DNA from: Thermodesulfobacteriota bacterium
GTDB lineage: Bacteria > Desulfobacterota > WTBG01 > CAIYCZ01 > CAIRTM01
Length of the DNA stretch: 40,380 nt
Assembly (NCBI GenBank): GCA_028282925.1
Contig: JANQGV010000027.1
Span: 1-40,380 of the forward strand
Direction: 5' to 3'
In this document: positions 1 to 8,240 of the stretch, one piece after another
Layout of the letters: each line of letters begins with the position of its first letter
Position numbering within the stretch: the first letter of the stretch is position 1
Made by a program: the position numbers and the translations under genes
The notes under the pieces: model-generated
Told to the model about the DNA's origin: nothing
What the model saw: only the letters and a program-made list of their open reading frames with translations
Database searches by the model: none

Positions 1-252
1 TTGAACTCTCGTGTGAAATATTCTCTTTTTCCCATTGGACACTCCTTTCGCTTCTATTGTATACTTTTTGAAGTGTCCGTCAAACTGGGGGAACTTCAGG
101 TCTTTTTATGTGCATTCATTTGGTTGGAATGATAGCGGTGTAGCTTCCCACACCACAGACTGGTTTTTGGGCCATTTTTTGACAAGCCACCGGTTATGTA
201 GTAGTACATCAACAGAGCACGTCACAAACCACCTAAGAGGGGGACATGTCGT

Positions 253-1626
253 ATGGCCAACAGGATAGAGCATGATGAACTCGGCTCAATCGAGGTGCCC
301 GAAGAGGTCTATTATGGGCCCCAGACCCAGCGTGCCCGGGCAAACTTCCCCATAAGCGGTCTGCACTTACCCCACCGGTTTATTCGCAGCCTGGCCCTTG
401 TTAAAAAAGCCTCCGCAGGAGTCAACCATGAACTGGAACGGCTTGCTTCCAAACTGACCGATCCTATTATGAAAGCCGCCCAGGAAATTATCGACGGCAG
501 CCTGATGGATCAGTTCGTGGTGGATGTTTTTCAAAGCGGCTCAGGAACATCAACCAACATGAACATGAACGAAGTTATTGCCGGCCGCGCCAATGAACTG
601 TTGAACGGATTGCGCGGCGGCAAAAGTCCGGTGCATCCCAACGACCACGTAAATCTGGGGCAGTCGAGCAACGATGTTATACCATCGGCTCTGCACATTG
701 CCGCGCTGACCGGCATTACCGACGGGCTTGTCCCGGCATTTGAAAAGCTCGCCCGGGCGCTACATGAAAAAGCCGCGGAGTTTGCAGCAATCAGAAAGGT
801 AGGCCGCACCCATTTACAGGACGCCGTACCCATGACCCTAGGGCAGGAGTTCGGGGGCTATGCCGCCCAGGTAGACGCGTGTATCATGCGCCTGAACGCG
901 CTGGGCGGTTCCCTTGCCGGCCTGACGCTGGGAGGCACTGCCGTGGGAACCGGGGTTAATACACACCCCCATTTCGCTTCTGCGGTTATAAAACTGATTG
1001 CCCGGGAAACCGGTTTGCCGTTTCGCAAAGCAGCAGATCATTTTGCGGCCCAGGGCGCCCAGGATACCGCGGTTGAAACAAGCGGCACTTTAAAAACCTG
1101 CGCCGTTGCACTTGCAAAAATAGCCAACGATATCCGCTGGCTCGGTTCGGGTCCTCGTTGCGGATTGGGAGAAATCAGCCTGCCGACGCTCCAGCCCGGA
1201 TCATCAATTATGCCGGGCAAGGTTAATCCGGTTATTCCCGAAGCCGTCATGCAGGTTGCCGCACAGGTTATCGGAAACGATACGGCAATAACACTGGGAG
1301 GGCAGGGCGGTACCTTTGAGTTGAATACCATGTTGCCCCTGATTATCCATAATCTTCTCCAGTCTATTGATCTTCTCTCCACCGCTGCCTCTGTTTTGGC
1401 AGGCAAATGTGTGACGGGTATTTCAGCGAACCCGGACCGCTGTGAAGCGCTTGTTGATAAAAGTCTTTCACTTGCTGCCTTCCTTGTTCCATACATCGGG
1501 CATGACCGTGCGGCCGCCGTTGCCCGCCGAGCCCATGAAACCGGAAAAAACATCCGCGACATCGTGCTGGAGGAGGACATCCTGCCGGCAGAAACATTTG
1601 ATGAGCTCGTTAAGGGTGATCCATAA
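253..1626 (+). CDS. fumC: Class II fumarate hydratase
   Basis: Catalyses the reversible hydration of fumarate to malate in the TCA cycle, as a cytoplasmic iron-independent homotetramer. The 457-residue length is normal for the family. The superfamily signature GSSIMPGKVNP is at residues 316-326. The GRTH motif (His187) marks a fumarase; aspartate ammonia-lyases, the nearest alternative, usually have GRTQ here. The SSND and TSTNMNMNE substrate-loop motifs are also present. The start is ATG at 253, preceded by the purine-rich stretch AGAGGGGGA. The gene appears to stand alone: about 290 bp with no gene separate it from the next one, and no clear hairpin terminator follows. Identification is secure. 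Confidence 0.95.
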   Translation: MANRIEHDELGSIEVPEEVYYGPQTQRARANFPISGLHLPHRFIRSLALVKKASAGVNHELERLASKLTDPIMKAAQEIIDGSLMDQFVVDVFQSGSGTSTNMNMNEVIAGRANELLNGLRGGKSPVHPNDHVNLGQSSNDVIPSALHIAALTGITDGLVPAFEKLARALHEKAAEFAAIRKVGRTHLQDAVPMTLGQEFGGYAAQVDACIMRLNALGGSLAGLTLGGTAVGTGVNTHPHFASAVIKLIARETGLPFRKAADHFAAQGAQDTAVETSGTLKTCAVALAKIANDIRWLGSGPRCGLGEISLPTLQPGSSIMPGKVNPVIPEAVMQVAAQVIGNDTAITLGGQGGTFELNTMLPLIIHNLLQSIDLLSTAASVLAGKCVTGISANPDRCEALVDKSLSLAAFLVPYIGHDRAAAVARRAHETGKNIRDIVLEEDILPAETFDELVKGDP

Positions 1627-1919
1627 AAACGAGGAACCGCTAAAAAAAATGTATGATCTTCCGATATACCTATAATAACACCGAATTACATACGTAAGAC
1701 AAGAATGGTTTGGCGGCGGGGCGTTTCAGGTTAAAGAACTGTGAACTAAAAAGCGCCGAATCATCGTTCCGGGTCTTGAAAAAACACCAATCCGGCTGGG
1801 TGTGATACGTTTAGTCAATTATAATACATTAGATTTTCTATTATTTTTTAAACTCTGTTCGTACGGCTTGAATACACGTCCTGTATGTATATTAGTACTC
1901 AGACACACTGGAGTTCGAA

Positions 1920-3287
1920 ATGAAAGTGTTATGTACCGGTTTACTGGTTTTATGTGTTACCACCTTTTTTATCATTTCCTGTATTTCCGATCCCGGCGAT
2001 CCTCCCGAAACACGGGAAATCAACCTGGACAAGGCCCTGCTCGATCTACCTTCTGCCGTCAATGCGCCTCAGTCGGGTTCTGATCCCGGCCAGGGTTCCA
2101 GATCGATTATCGTTCATACCGCCGAGGATACGGCCCTAGCCGTTATCGGCACCATTTATAACCCTGTTCGCGATGTGTACAATCCGCTGGCCTCTGAAAT
2201 AATCCGGTTCACCAATCAACTGATAGCGGAAATGGACACCAGCCTTTTTAGTAACGACCAGGTGATCGACACGTTGAAAAGCGACGGTGTAGTTGAGCTC
2301 ACGTTTGACGACCAGTCGCAAAAAGCACGCATGACTCTGGACAACGCTACCTATACGGTTGAGTCCTGGAAAAAGATTCAGAACGCATGGCTGAAAATTC
2401 TCGACATCCGTTTTTCAAAAAACAGCGGCCGCTATGTCGGAACCATCCACGCCCGCGATGAACAGCTCGACGCGGTGCACCGGCCTGAGTTCCGTATAGA
2501 TTTTGATACATCTGATCCGGAAGTCGGGCAGGTTATGGAGTTGCGCGTCATTAACCTCGACTATGACGACCCGGCCGTTACCGAAGAGTGGGAAAGCTTT
2601 AACATCCCTCACAAACTGTGGCTGAAAGCGACCCAGGACGACAACTCTTTTTACATTGCCGCCAATGTTTTCTACCGCAATATCTACCTTAACGGCGACC
2701 AGTTTACGCCATATCTTATGTCGGTCCTGAACGACAATGAGCCCTATATACCGGGGGTTACCCGGGTTGATGCAAACTATATTTACCGAGGGGCGGTGAA
2801 TGTCGGCCTGAACGTGGGTGCGGTTGATCTTGCCCTGGTGCCCGAGGACACAGAGGATACCGGCACGATTTTTTCGTTGTACAGTATGGCGACCATCTAT
2901 AAAGAGGCTGTTGCCGCATGGGTCAAGGACAATGCCACCATTATCGAAGGTCTTAATTTCATCCTCGATGAAGTCGGAGCCGGCTTTCAAATCTCGGCTG
3001 ATTCCGGTGTGGATGAAATCTTTTCGGCCCTGACCTTAGCCGGGCAGTACTTCGAAGAGCAGGGATACAGCGATGAAACCATCGACGCTGTTCTGTTTGT
3101 AGTACAGCTGACCAATCCCGGTTATTTTGATTCTGTGAGCGGCTTTGTGGGCAACGATAGTATACGACGCCCCCTGTGGGCCGATGCCGTTCCGGCATAT
3201 GAATTCTTAAAGGTCAGGTCGGCCGCTGAAATTTCTTCAGACACGTTTACCGTTGTTATGCCGGATGATGTGGGGCCTGATTTTTAA
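1920..3287 (+). CDS. Predicted lipoprotein of unknown function
   Basis: A 455-residue protein I do not recognise. It begins with a short basic stretch and a hydrophobic segment ending in FIISC, a plausible lipobox with Cys21 as the lipidated residue, so it is probably anchored in the inner or outer membrane facing the periplasm. The mature part is acidic, rich in Asp, Asn and Thr, with alternating polar and aromatic residues typical of secreted beta-rich proteins, and has no recognised catalytic motif. It ends 52 bp before the REC-GAF-HD-GYP gene on the same strand, so co-transcription is possible and it could be an extracytoplasmic partner of that regulator; this is inference from position only. 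A TATAAT at 1820-1825 lies upstream without a good -35 box. Confidence 0.75.
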   Translation: MKVLCTGLLVLCVTTFFIISCISDPGDPPETREINLDKALLDLPSAVNAPQSGSDPGQGSRSIIVHTAEDTALAVIGTIYNPVRDVYNPLASEIIRFTNQLIAEMDTSLFSNDQVIDTLKSDGVVELTFDDQSQKARMTLDNATYTVESWKKIQNAWLKILDIRFSKNSGRYVGTIHARDEQLDAVHRPEFRIDFDTSDPEVGQVMELRVINLDYDDPAVTEEWESFNIPHKLWLKATQDDNSFYIAANVFYRNIYLNGDQFTPYLMSVLNDNEPYIPGVTRVDANYIYRGAVNVGLNVGAVDLALVPEDTEDTGTIFSLYSMATIYKEAVAAWVKDNATIIEGLNFILDEVGAGFQISADSGVDEIFSALTLAGQYFEEQGYSDETIDAVLFVVQLTNPGYFDSVSGFVGNDSIRRPLWADAVPAYEFLKVRSAAEISSDTFTVVMPDDVGPDF

Positions 3288-3339
3288 CTTGTTTTTTTTA
3301 CTATACAGCATACTATACACGACTTAAAGGGTGGAGGAC

Positions 3340-4926
3340 ATGTCTCGGGAACAGATTCTTATTGTTGACGACGACCCGGCGGTCCGGGAAATGCTTACCG
3401 GCATGGTCGGTTCCATGGGTTTTTCCGGCAAAGCGGTCTCTTCCAGCCGCGACGTTCTCAGTCTTATCCAGACCAACCATTTCGACATCATCATTTCCGA
3501 TATCCGCATGCCCGGCGGTGACGGCCTGCAATTGATAAAAGAGGTTCATTCCACCCATTCCGATGTGCCGTTTATCATCATCACCGGCTACAGTTCCGAC
3601 TATGATTATGACACCGTCATTAATGCCGGTGCCGATGAGTTTATTAAAAAACCGTTCACCCTGGCCGAACTGGAGAAGAAACTGAAGCGTGTTTTACATG
3701 AGCGGCATCTTTCAGTTGAAAACAAACGCTTAATGGCCGAACAGGCCGCCGACCGGCGTAAGCTTAAAAACCTGCTGGAAATTGCACTTGATTTGACGGC
3801 CGAGCTTGATTTCGATCGTTTGTTCCGGCTTATTATCAGCCACGTCACAGGGGCAATGGAAACCGAGCGAACAAGTCTGTATATCATCGACTGGGATCGT
3901 CATGAAATCTGGACCCGCGTCGCCGAGCAAATCAAACAAATCAGGCTTCCCATCGGCCAGGGTATCAGCGGGCGGGTTGCCGAAACCGGGGAAACCATCC
4001 TTTCTAATGATGTTTCGACTCTGGACTTTTTCTCCCGGGATTTTGACATAAAACACGGCTTCACGACCAAATCCGTACTGTGCATGCCCCTCTACAGCCG
4101 TATCGGCGAGCGCATTGCCGTAATACAGGTAATGAATAAAAGAAACGACCAGGGTTTTACCCAGGATGATATCGGCCTGCTGAAATCTCTGGGGTCTCAA
4201 ATTGAAATTGCCCTGGAAAACTCGCGGCTCATGGAAGAGATAAGTCTCTCATTTGAAAGCTCTATAAGAACCCTTTCAGCAACAGTTGATGCCCGGCACC
4301 CCCTTACAGCCGGTCACTCCCAGCGTGTTACCGAGTATGCCCTGCTGATAGCCGACGCGCTCAGCCTGCCTGAAAATGAGCAGCAAGTTCTTAAATATGC
4401 CGGCCTGCTTCATGATATCGGCAAAATCGGCATTAAGGATAATGTGCTCATGAAATACGGGAAGTTCACCCCTGAGGAGCGCGAAGAAATGAACCGGCAC
4501 CCTGAAAAAACCAGGGCTATTCTTGAAAAGTTTCGTTTTCCGAAAGCACTGGCCGATGTTCCTTTTATCGCCGCTCATCATCACGAAAAAATCGACGGCA
4601 CCGGCTATCCCGCCGGATTTTCCGGGGACGAAATTCCCTTTGCCTCCCGGATCCTGGCTGTGGCCGATGTGTTTGACGCCCTGACTTCCCTGCGCGACTA
4701 TCCCAAGTATACCCGCGAGGAAACCCTGACCACCAAGCCCATGTCTCTTGAAAAAGCCCTGAAGATTCTTGAAGAGGACAGCGGCACCCACTTCGACCCG
4801 GACGTGGTTGCAGCCTTTATTCAGTGCCTGCCGCAGGCATTGATTGCGTACCGGGGCAGCCACTTTCCTCCTGAGTATGTCGATGATATGCTGCGCAGCA
4901 TTGCGCCGGAACTGTTGGAACCGTGA
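3340..4926 (+). CDS. Response regulator with REC, GAF and HD-GYP domains (c-di-GMP phosphodiesterase)
   Basis: A 528-residue cytoplasmic signalling protein. An N-terminal receiver domain (about residues 3-120) carries the acidic pocket and phosphoacceptor Asp54 in the motif SDIRMPG. A GAF domain follows (about 145-300). The C-terminal HD-GYP domain (about 310-515) has HDIGK beginning at His358 and an intact HHH...DGTGYP motif with GYP at about 422-424. All expected metal ligands are visible, so hydrolysis of cyclic di-GMP is likely. I chose ATG 3340 because GGAGG lies directly upstream; an in-frame GTG at 3331 would overlap that ribosome binding site. No histidine kinase is adjacent, so the phosphodonor is unknown. 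Confidence 0.93.
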   Translation: MSREQILIVDDDPAVREMLTGMVGSMGFSGKAVSSSRDVLSLIQTNHFDIIISDIRMPGGDGLQLIKEVHSTHSDVPFIIITGYSSDYDYDTVINAGADEFIKKPFTLAELEKKLKRVLHERHLSVENKRLMAEQAADRRKLKNLLEIALDLTAELDFDRLFRLIISHVTGAMETERTSLYIIDWDRHEIWTRVAEQIKQIRLPIGQGISGRVAETGETILSNDVSTLDFFSRDFDIKHGFTTKSVLCMPLYSRIGERIAVIQVMNKRNDQGFTQDDIGLLKSLGSQIEIALENSRLMEEISLSFESSIRTLSATVDARHPLTAGHSQRVTEYALLIADALSLPENEQQVLKYAGLLHDIGKIGIKDNVLMKYGKFTPEEREEMNRHPEKTRAILEKFRFPKALADVPFIAAHHHEKIDGTGYPAGFSGDEIPFASRILAVADVFDALTSLRDYPKYTREETLTTKPMSLEKALKILEEDSGTHFDPDVVAAFIQCLPQALIAYRGSHFPPEYVDDMLRSIAPELLEP

Positions 4927-4951
4927 TGTGATGTAACCCCTGCGATCTACA

Positions 4952-5077
4952 AAGACTTTCGACTGTCACCGTTTTGTTATGATTGCACCGGCCCTGACCA
5001 GCCGTGGTATCCGGATAGAGCATGAACTTCTCGGTCACCGCCCTGCGGGCGATTCTGAAAACAGTTACCCTGCCTGA
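4952..5077 (+). pseudogene. DUF488 gene fragment, partial duplicate of the gene at 6997-7614
   Basis: Read in the frame of positions 4958-5023, this stretch encodes FDCHRFVMIAPALTSRGIRI followed by EHE, almost the same as FDCHRFVLIAPALTSRGVRI in the intact DUF488 gene on the other strand. About 60 of 64 bases match. The similarity starts abruptly near 4952 and is lost by about 5023; a stop codon in the same frame is at 5075-5077. No start, N-terminal two-thirds or C-terminus of the family is present, so it is a remnant and not a gene. Together with the intact copy it forms an inverted repeat spanning about 2.2 kb. Confidence 0.75.
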
Positions 5078-5226
5078 AATCAGGTCCCCGTCTCTTAAGC
5101 AGAACCATCTTAAGAACCTCGTCAAACTCTACAGCCTGCTGCCAGCCGAAAGCGGCGAACAGCTCAAGGATTTTGTTATGGGGCTGACCCGGAAAAAATC
5201 GGCCAGCGGTCTTAATGGCAGTATGG

Positions 5227-5625
5227 TTATGCATCCTGCATCAGTTCCCTGGGCACCCGCTTGATGCGTCCCTCCCGGTCAATGCAGGCCAGCACTGTTT
5301 CCGCGGTACACAACAACTCTCCGTTGCGGTGAACTTCATAGCCATGCTCAATCTTGGCCCCGCCTGAACGTTTGAGCCGGGCAATGATTTCTATTTCCTC
5401 ATCATAGCAGGCCGGTTTTTTAAAGTGAATATTCAGATGTACCACAACAACATAGGTGCCCGCCTTTTCCATGTCGGCATATGAAAGGCCCTGCTGCCGC
5501 AACAGTTCCGTGCGGGCCATTTCAAACCAGACTGCGTAGCGGCTGTGATGAACAAACCCCATGGGATCGCACTCTATATAGCGCACCCGCAGCGGCATCT
5601 TGATTTTTGTCGGTCCCTTGCCCAT
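5227..5625 (-). CDS. Acyl-CoA thioesterase, 4HBT/YbgC hotdog family
   Basis: A 132-residue single hotdog-fold protein, the usual size for the 4-hydroxybenzoyl-CoA thioesterase/YbgC group, which hydrolyses acyl-CoA thioesters in the cytoplasm. The family motif near the N-terminus is clear: YIECDPMGFVHHSRY, where the Asp is the expected catalytic residue, followed by WFEMARTELLR. The start ATG at 5625 is preceded by GAGAGGAT. It is transcribed towards the preceding plus-strand genes and stands alone. The natural substrate cannot be told from sequence. YbgC proteins often act near the Tol-Pal envelope system, but no tol genes are in this window. Confidence 0.9.
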   Translation of the reverse strand: MGKGPTKIKMPLRVRYIECDPMGFVHHSRYAVWFEMARTELLRQQGLSYADMEKAGTYVVVVHLNIHFKKPACYDEEIEIIARLKRSGGAKIEHGYEVHRNGELLCTAETVLACIDREGRIKRVPRELMQDA

Positions 5626-5845
5626 TCCAATATCCTCTCAACGGTTGACGTTTCAAATGCAGACACTATAGCAAAATTCTTCCCCGTAGCAAACTCGGCG
5701 TTTAAGCCGGTTCCGACTGGACTTCAGGTTTTTTTACTTGGATATATTCGGATACACATTTTTGGAAGGAGTGCGTTATCTGATTAGTTTCTTATGGAAG
5801 GCTGCCGGAACATGAAAGCTTTCAGGCAGCCGTCCGTTGAATAGA

Positions 5846-6076
5846 TTATTTTTTTGGCGGCACTTTAATATAGGAGTGAACCCTTCCCGCCGCAACTATC
5901 CTCTCCTTTGTTGAATCATGCTGGATTACTCCAAGAGGATTACCGCGGTAGGGATCAAAATAGGTATGCGAATCCAGGAATTTTTTTCTGTCACGCCGAT
6001 ATTGTTCATATGACAAAGCATTGCGATGAAAAATCTCGGCCATTTTCTGGTGTCTGAACATACCCTGCTTATACAT
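5846..6076 (-). CDS. Small hypothetical protein
   Basis: A 76-residue basic protein rich in Tyr, Arg, Lys and His, without hydrophobic segment or recognised motif. I support it as a gene because AAAGGGGG lies just upstream of the ATG at 6076 and the protein is not antisense to another gene. It stands between two longer non-coding stretches. Downstream, at about 5803-5833, is a hairpin with a 7-bp stem (GGCTGCC/GGCAGCC) and an inner palindrome TGAAAGCTTTCA; it lacks a U-run on this strand, so its role as terminator is doubtful. Function unknown. Confidence 0.5.
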   Translation of the reverse strand: MYKQGMFRHQKMAEIFHRNALSYEQYRRDRKKFLDSHTYFDPYRGNPLGVIQHDSTKERIVAAGRVHSYIKVPPKK

Positions 6077-6432
6077 ACATCCCCCTTTCTGAAAAAGTGC
6101 TTCGGTTTTGATTACTACTCCATAATACTATATAGCCTAAATCCATTTCGATTTCACCGGCAATTCAAGGCAGATTGTTTAGGGGGCCTGAAAGAGGAAA
6201 AATTTGCTTTTACAGATAGTTAAGAACAATTGAATGGGGTCGGGTCTTGCAAGATGATTCTTTTTGTACTTGCTGCCGCTCATTTTCAACACGGTCCGCA
6301 GGACACACAGGCCTCAGCGATCAGGACACCGAATGGGCTTTTGTAGCATAATCATTAAACCTGTTTTCTGCACAACCGTTATCTGGTATAGTGCTGGAAA
6401 AAAGACCATTATGTAAAAAAAAGGATATCGCC
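6077..6432. other. Intergenic stretch without a recognised gene
   Basis: This stretch separates the divergent small protein (minus) and FMN-binding protein (plus), so promoters for both should lie here, but I see no convincing pair of -35/-10 boxes. At 6236-6252 there is the string GGGGTCGGGTCTTGCAA. From memory, similar strings occur at the ends of REP-associated transposon remnants in other proteobacteria; a single copy here does not allow a claim. Confidence 0.4.
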
Positions 6433-6981
6433 ATGCCCACATTACATCAGCAGCCGGTACCGGCCATGCTTGTTCCGTTTTTTAAAAAAGAGGGTATAAA
6501 AATCAAGAAGTATTCTTCACCGGCTTCTTTTGAGCGCGACCTGAAACGGTTTCTCAAGCGTAATCATGTGCTGCACCTGGGAACGTCCAGAGGCAGCCAG
6601 CCCCGGGTAACGCCCCTTGAGTACCGGCTGGTCGGGCTTTCCTTTTATATACTTTCCGAAGGCGGTGGGAAGTTCAGCAATTTGAAAGACAACAAAAAAG
6701 TCGGCTTTTCCATTGCCGAGCCGTATGACTCCGAGGAGGATTTTTTCGGCAACAAAGGGGTCCAGGCCTGGGGCACGGCTAAAATGTACAGCCGCAGGGA
6801 AAATCCCAAAAAATTCAATGCAGTCTTGAAAAAACTCAACATCATGAAACTGCTGAAGCGGTTCGGCATGAAAGAGGTACCTCCAGAGTTCAGCTATCGC
6901 ATTATTGAAATAACACCTCACAAAATAAAGTACGGCAATCCCCGCGAGGGCGTCTATCACGTGACCTGGAAAAAAACGTAA
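6433..6981 (+). CDS. Pyridoxamine 5'-phosphate oxidase-like FMN-binding protein
   Basis: A 182-residue protein whose middle (about residues 35-140) looks like the split beta-barrel of the pyridoxamine-phosphate-oxidase superfamily: VLHLGTSRGSQPRVTPLEY, then a GLSFYILSEGGGKFSNLKDN strand-turn-strand, and a GVQAWGTAKM strand. Such proteins bind FMN, F420 or heme; which one cannot be said. It is not PdxH itself, which is longer and carries other motifs. The start at 6433 is chosen because AAGGATATCGCC precedes it; an in-frame GTG at 6391 has no ribosome binding site. It converges on the DUF488 gene with only 15 bp between them. Confidence 0.75.
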   Translation: MPTLHQQPVPAMLVPFFKKEGIKIKKYSSPASFERDLKRFLKRNHVLHLGTSRGSQPRVTPLEYRLVGLSFYILSEGGGKFSNLKDNKKVGFSIAEPYDSEEDFFGNKGVQAWGTAKMYSRRENPKKFNAVLKKLNIMKLLKRFGMKEVPPEFSYRIIEITPHKIKYGNPREGVYHVTWKKT

Positions 6982-6996
6982 TGCTCCGGCAATCCA

Positions 6997-7614
6997 TTAG
7001 GACTTTTTCTCTTCCTTGGAATACCCGATATCCCGGTTTCGTAAAACATAGGCCTCTTGCAGGCGCGCATCACGGGACTTGGGCGGATTGAACAATGAAG
7101 CCTGGAGGTTGTCCAGGTTGTATTTTTTTATAAGCCGGTCTTCAAGCGATTGCTGCGTCACGGTTTCCTCAACCGATAGAATATGCTCTATCCGGACGCC
7201 ACGGCTGGTCAGGGCCGGTGCAATCAGAACAAAACGGTGGCAGTCGAATGGTTCTTTTTCGGCGCACATCAGCGCAACCTTGTGGCTGCTCCTGATCATA
7301 TCCACTACCTGGTCTATCCCTTCCTTAAAAACGGTAAGCTCCCGCACTTTTTCAAAGTTCACGATTCCATCGGGAAAGTAGACCTCCGGCTCCTCGCGCC
7401 GGGCGCCCAAGCGATCGCCCAGAAACAGGTAGGTAATGTCTTCCAGCTCAAGGTCGGTTTTCAGTGTTTCACGGTTGAACTGGGGGTTGAAACGGCTGTA
7501 AGGAGTGCTGCGCACATCGATAATGCTGTCAATCATATACGCCGTTAAAAGCGCTGTATAAGTTGCAATCGTATTGGTCGAGTGGCCGATGGTCACGCAG
7601 CGCAGGATTTCCAT
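6997..7614 (-). CDS. DUF488 domain-containing protein
   Basis: A 205-residue member of the DUF488 family, whose biochemical role is not established. The family hallmarks are all visible: TIGHSTNT at the N-terminus, DVRSTPYSRFNPQFN, LGDRLGAR, and the Cys-rich ALMCAEKEPFDCHR region, which suggests a redox, nucleic-acid or metal-related site. The start ATG at 7614 lies two bases past the stop of the upstream deaminase gene and has GGGGAG upstream, pointing to translational coupling; an in-frame ATG at 7635 inside the deaminase gene is an alternative. A piece of this gene is duplicated in inverted orientation at 4952-5023. Confidence 0.88.
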   Translation of the reverse strand: MEILRCVTIGHSTNTIATYTALLTAYMIDSIIDVRSTPYSRFNPQFNRETLKTDLELEDITYLFLGDRLGARREEPEVYFPDGIVNFEKVRELTVFKEGIDQVVDMIRSSHKVALMCAEKEPFDCHRFVLIAPALTSRGVRIEHILSVEETVTQQSLEDRLIKKYNLDNLQASLFNPPKSRDARLQEAYVLRNRDIGYSKEEKKS

Positions 7615-7615
7615 C

Positions 7616-8200
7616 TCAGGCTCCCCGGCGGGCATTGTAAATCACCCCCCCTTCCTGAACATAGTGTTTGAGAAGCGCGGCGGCATCCGGACGGCACACA
7701 TCTCGCTGCACCCTGATGCCCCTGCTTTGCAACTGCTCCTGCCAGTCGGCGGCTTTCGGTCCTTCATCAAAGCCTATTTTCCGGGCGTCTGCTTCCCGCG
7801 CACCGCACACCAAGCTGCGCACCCCCGACCAGCAAATCGCTCCCAGGCACATGGCGCACGGCTCGGTACTGGTTACCAGTTCACAAGAAGGTAGTCCTTC
7901 AGCACCGAGATCGTAGGATCCCAGCGCCTTCTGGGCAATCATGATAGCCACTACTTCGGCATGGGCGATACAGCACTGCAGCGACAGTACCCGGTTTACC
8001 CCCGGGGCAATGAGAGCACCCGTTTCCCCGTTGAATATCGCGGCGGCAAAGGGTCCGCCGGTTTCCTGTTCAACGTTCTTACGTGCCAGTTCGAGGACAA
8101 ACCGCATCCGGTCTTCCCCGGAGGAAAAGGTCTTTGTCCCTCCCCCGACAAACGAATCTATCCAGTCCGGCACATGTATTGTACATGCAGTATATGCCAC
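7616..8200 (-). CDS. Nucleoside/guanine deaminase-like protein (cytidine deaminase fold)
   Basis: Zinc-dependent deaminase of the CMP/dCMP/guanine deaminase superfamily, 194 residues. The zinc and catalytic residues are complete: H80-A-E82 and PCAMC (Cys115 and Cys118). The following CGAREADARKIGFDEGPK segment resembles guanine deaminases (GuaD type), so a purine base or nucleoside is the likely substrate. The N-terminal PDWIDSF extension matches what I recall for a widespread group of such deaminases, so I keep the longer start, a GTG at 8200 directly after an in-frame stop; no good ribosome binding site precedes it. An ATG at 8107 with GGGGAAG upstream is the main alternative. Probably co-transcribed with the aldehyde dehydrogenase (40 bp upstream) and DUF488. 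Confidence 0.88.
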   Translation of the reverse strand: MAYTACTIHVPDWIDSFVGGGTKTFSSGEDRMRFVLELARKNVEQETGGPFAAAIFNGETGALIAPGVNRVLSLQCCIAHAEVVAIMIAQKALGSYDLGAEGLPSCELVTSTEPCAMCLGAICWSGVRSLVCGAREADARKIGFDEGPKAADWQEQLQSRGIRVQRDVCRPDAAALLKHYVQEGGVIYNARRGA

Positions 8201-8240
8201 GTGTTATACCCGGTATGAAAAATATATACAGTGTCGTGTC

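Noticed and set aside
5022-5264. Open frame of 80 codons after the DUF488 fragment
   Set aside because: No ribosome binding site, overlaps the end of the thioesterase gene, and begins inside the duplicated fragment.
6236-6252. GGGGTCGGGTCTTGCAA as a transposon end
   Set aside because: Single copy, no partner end and no transposase nearby; the resemblance rests on memory only.
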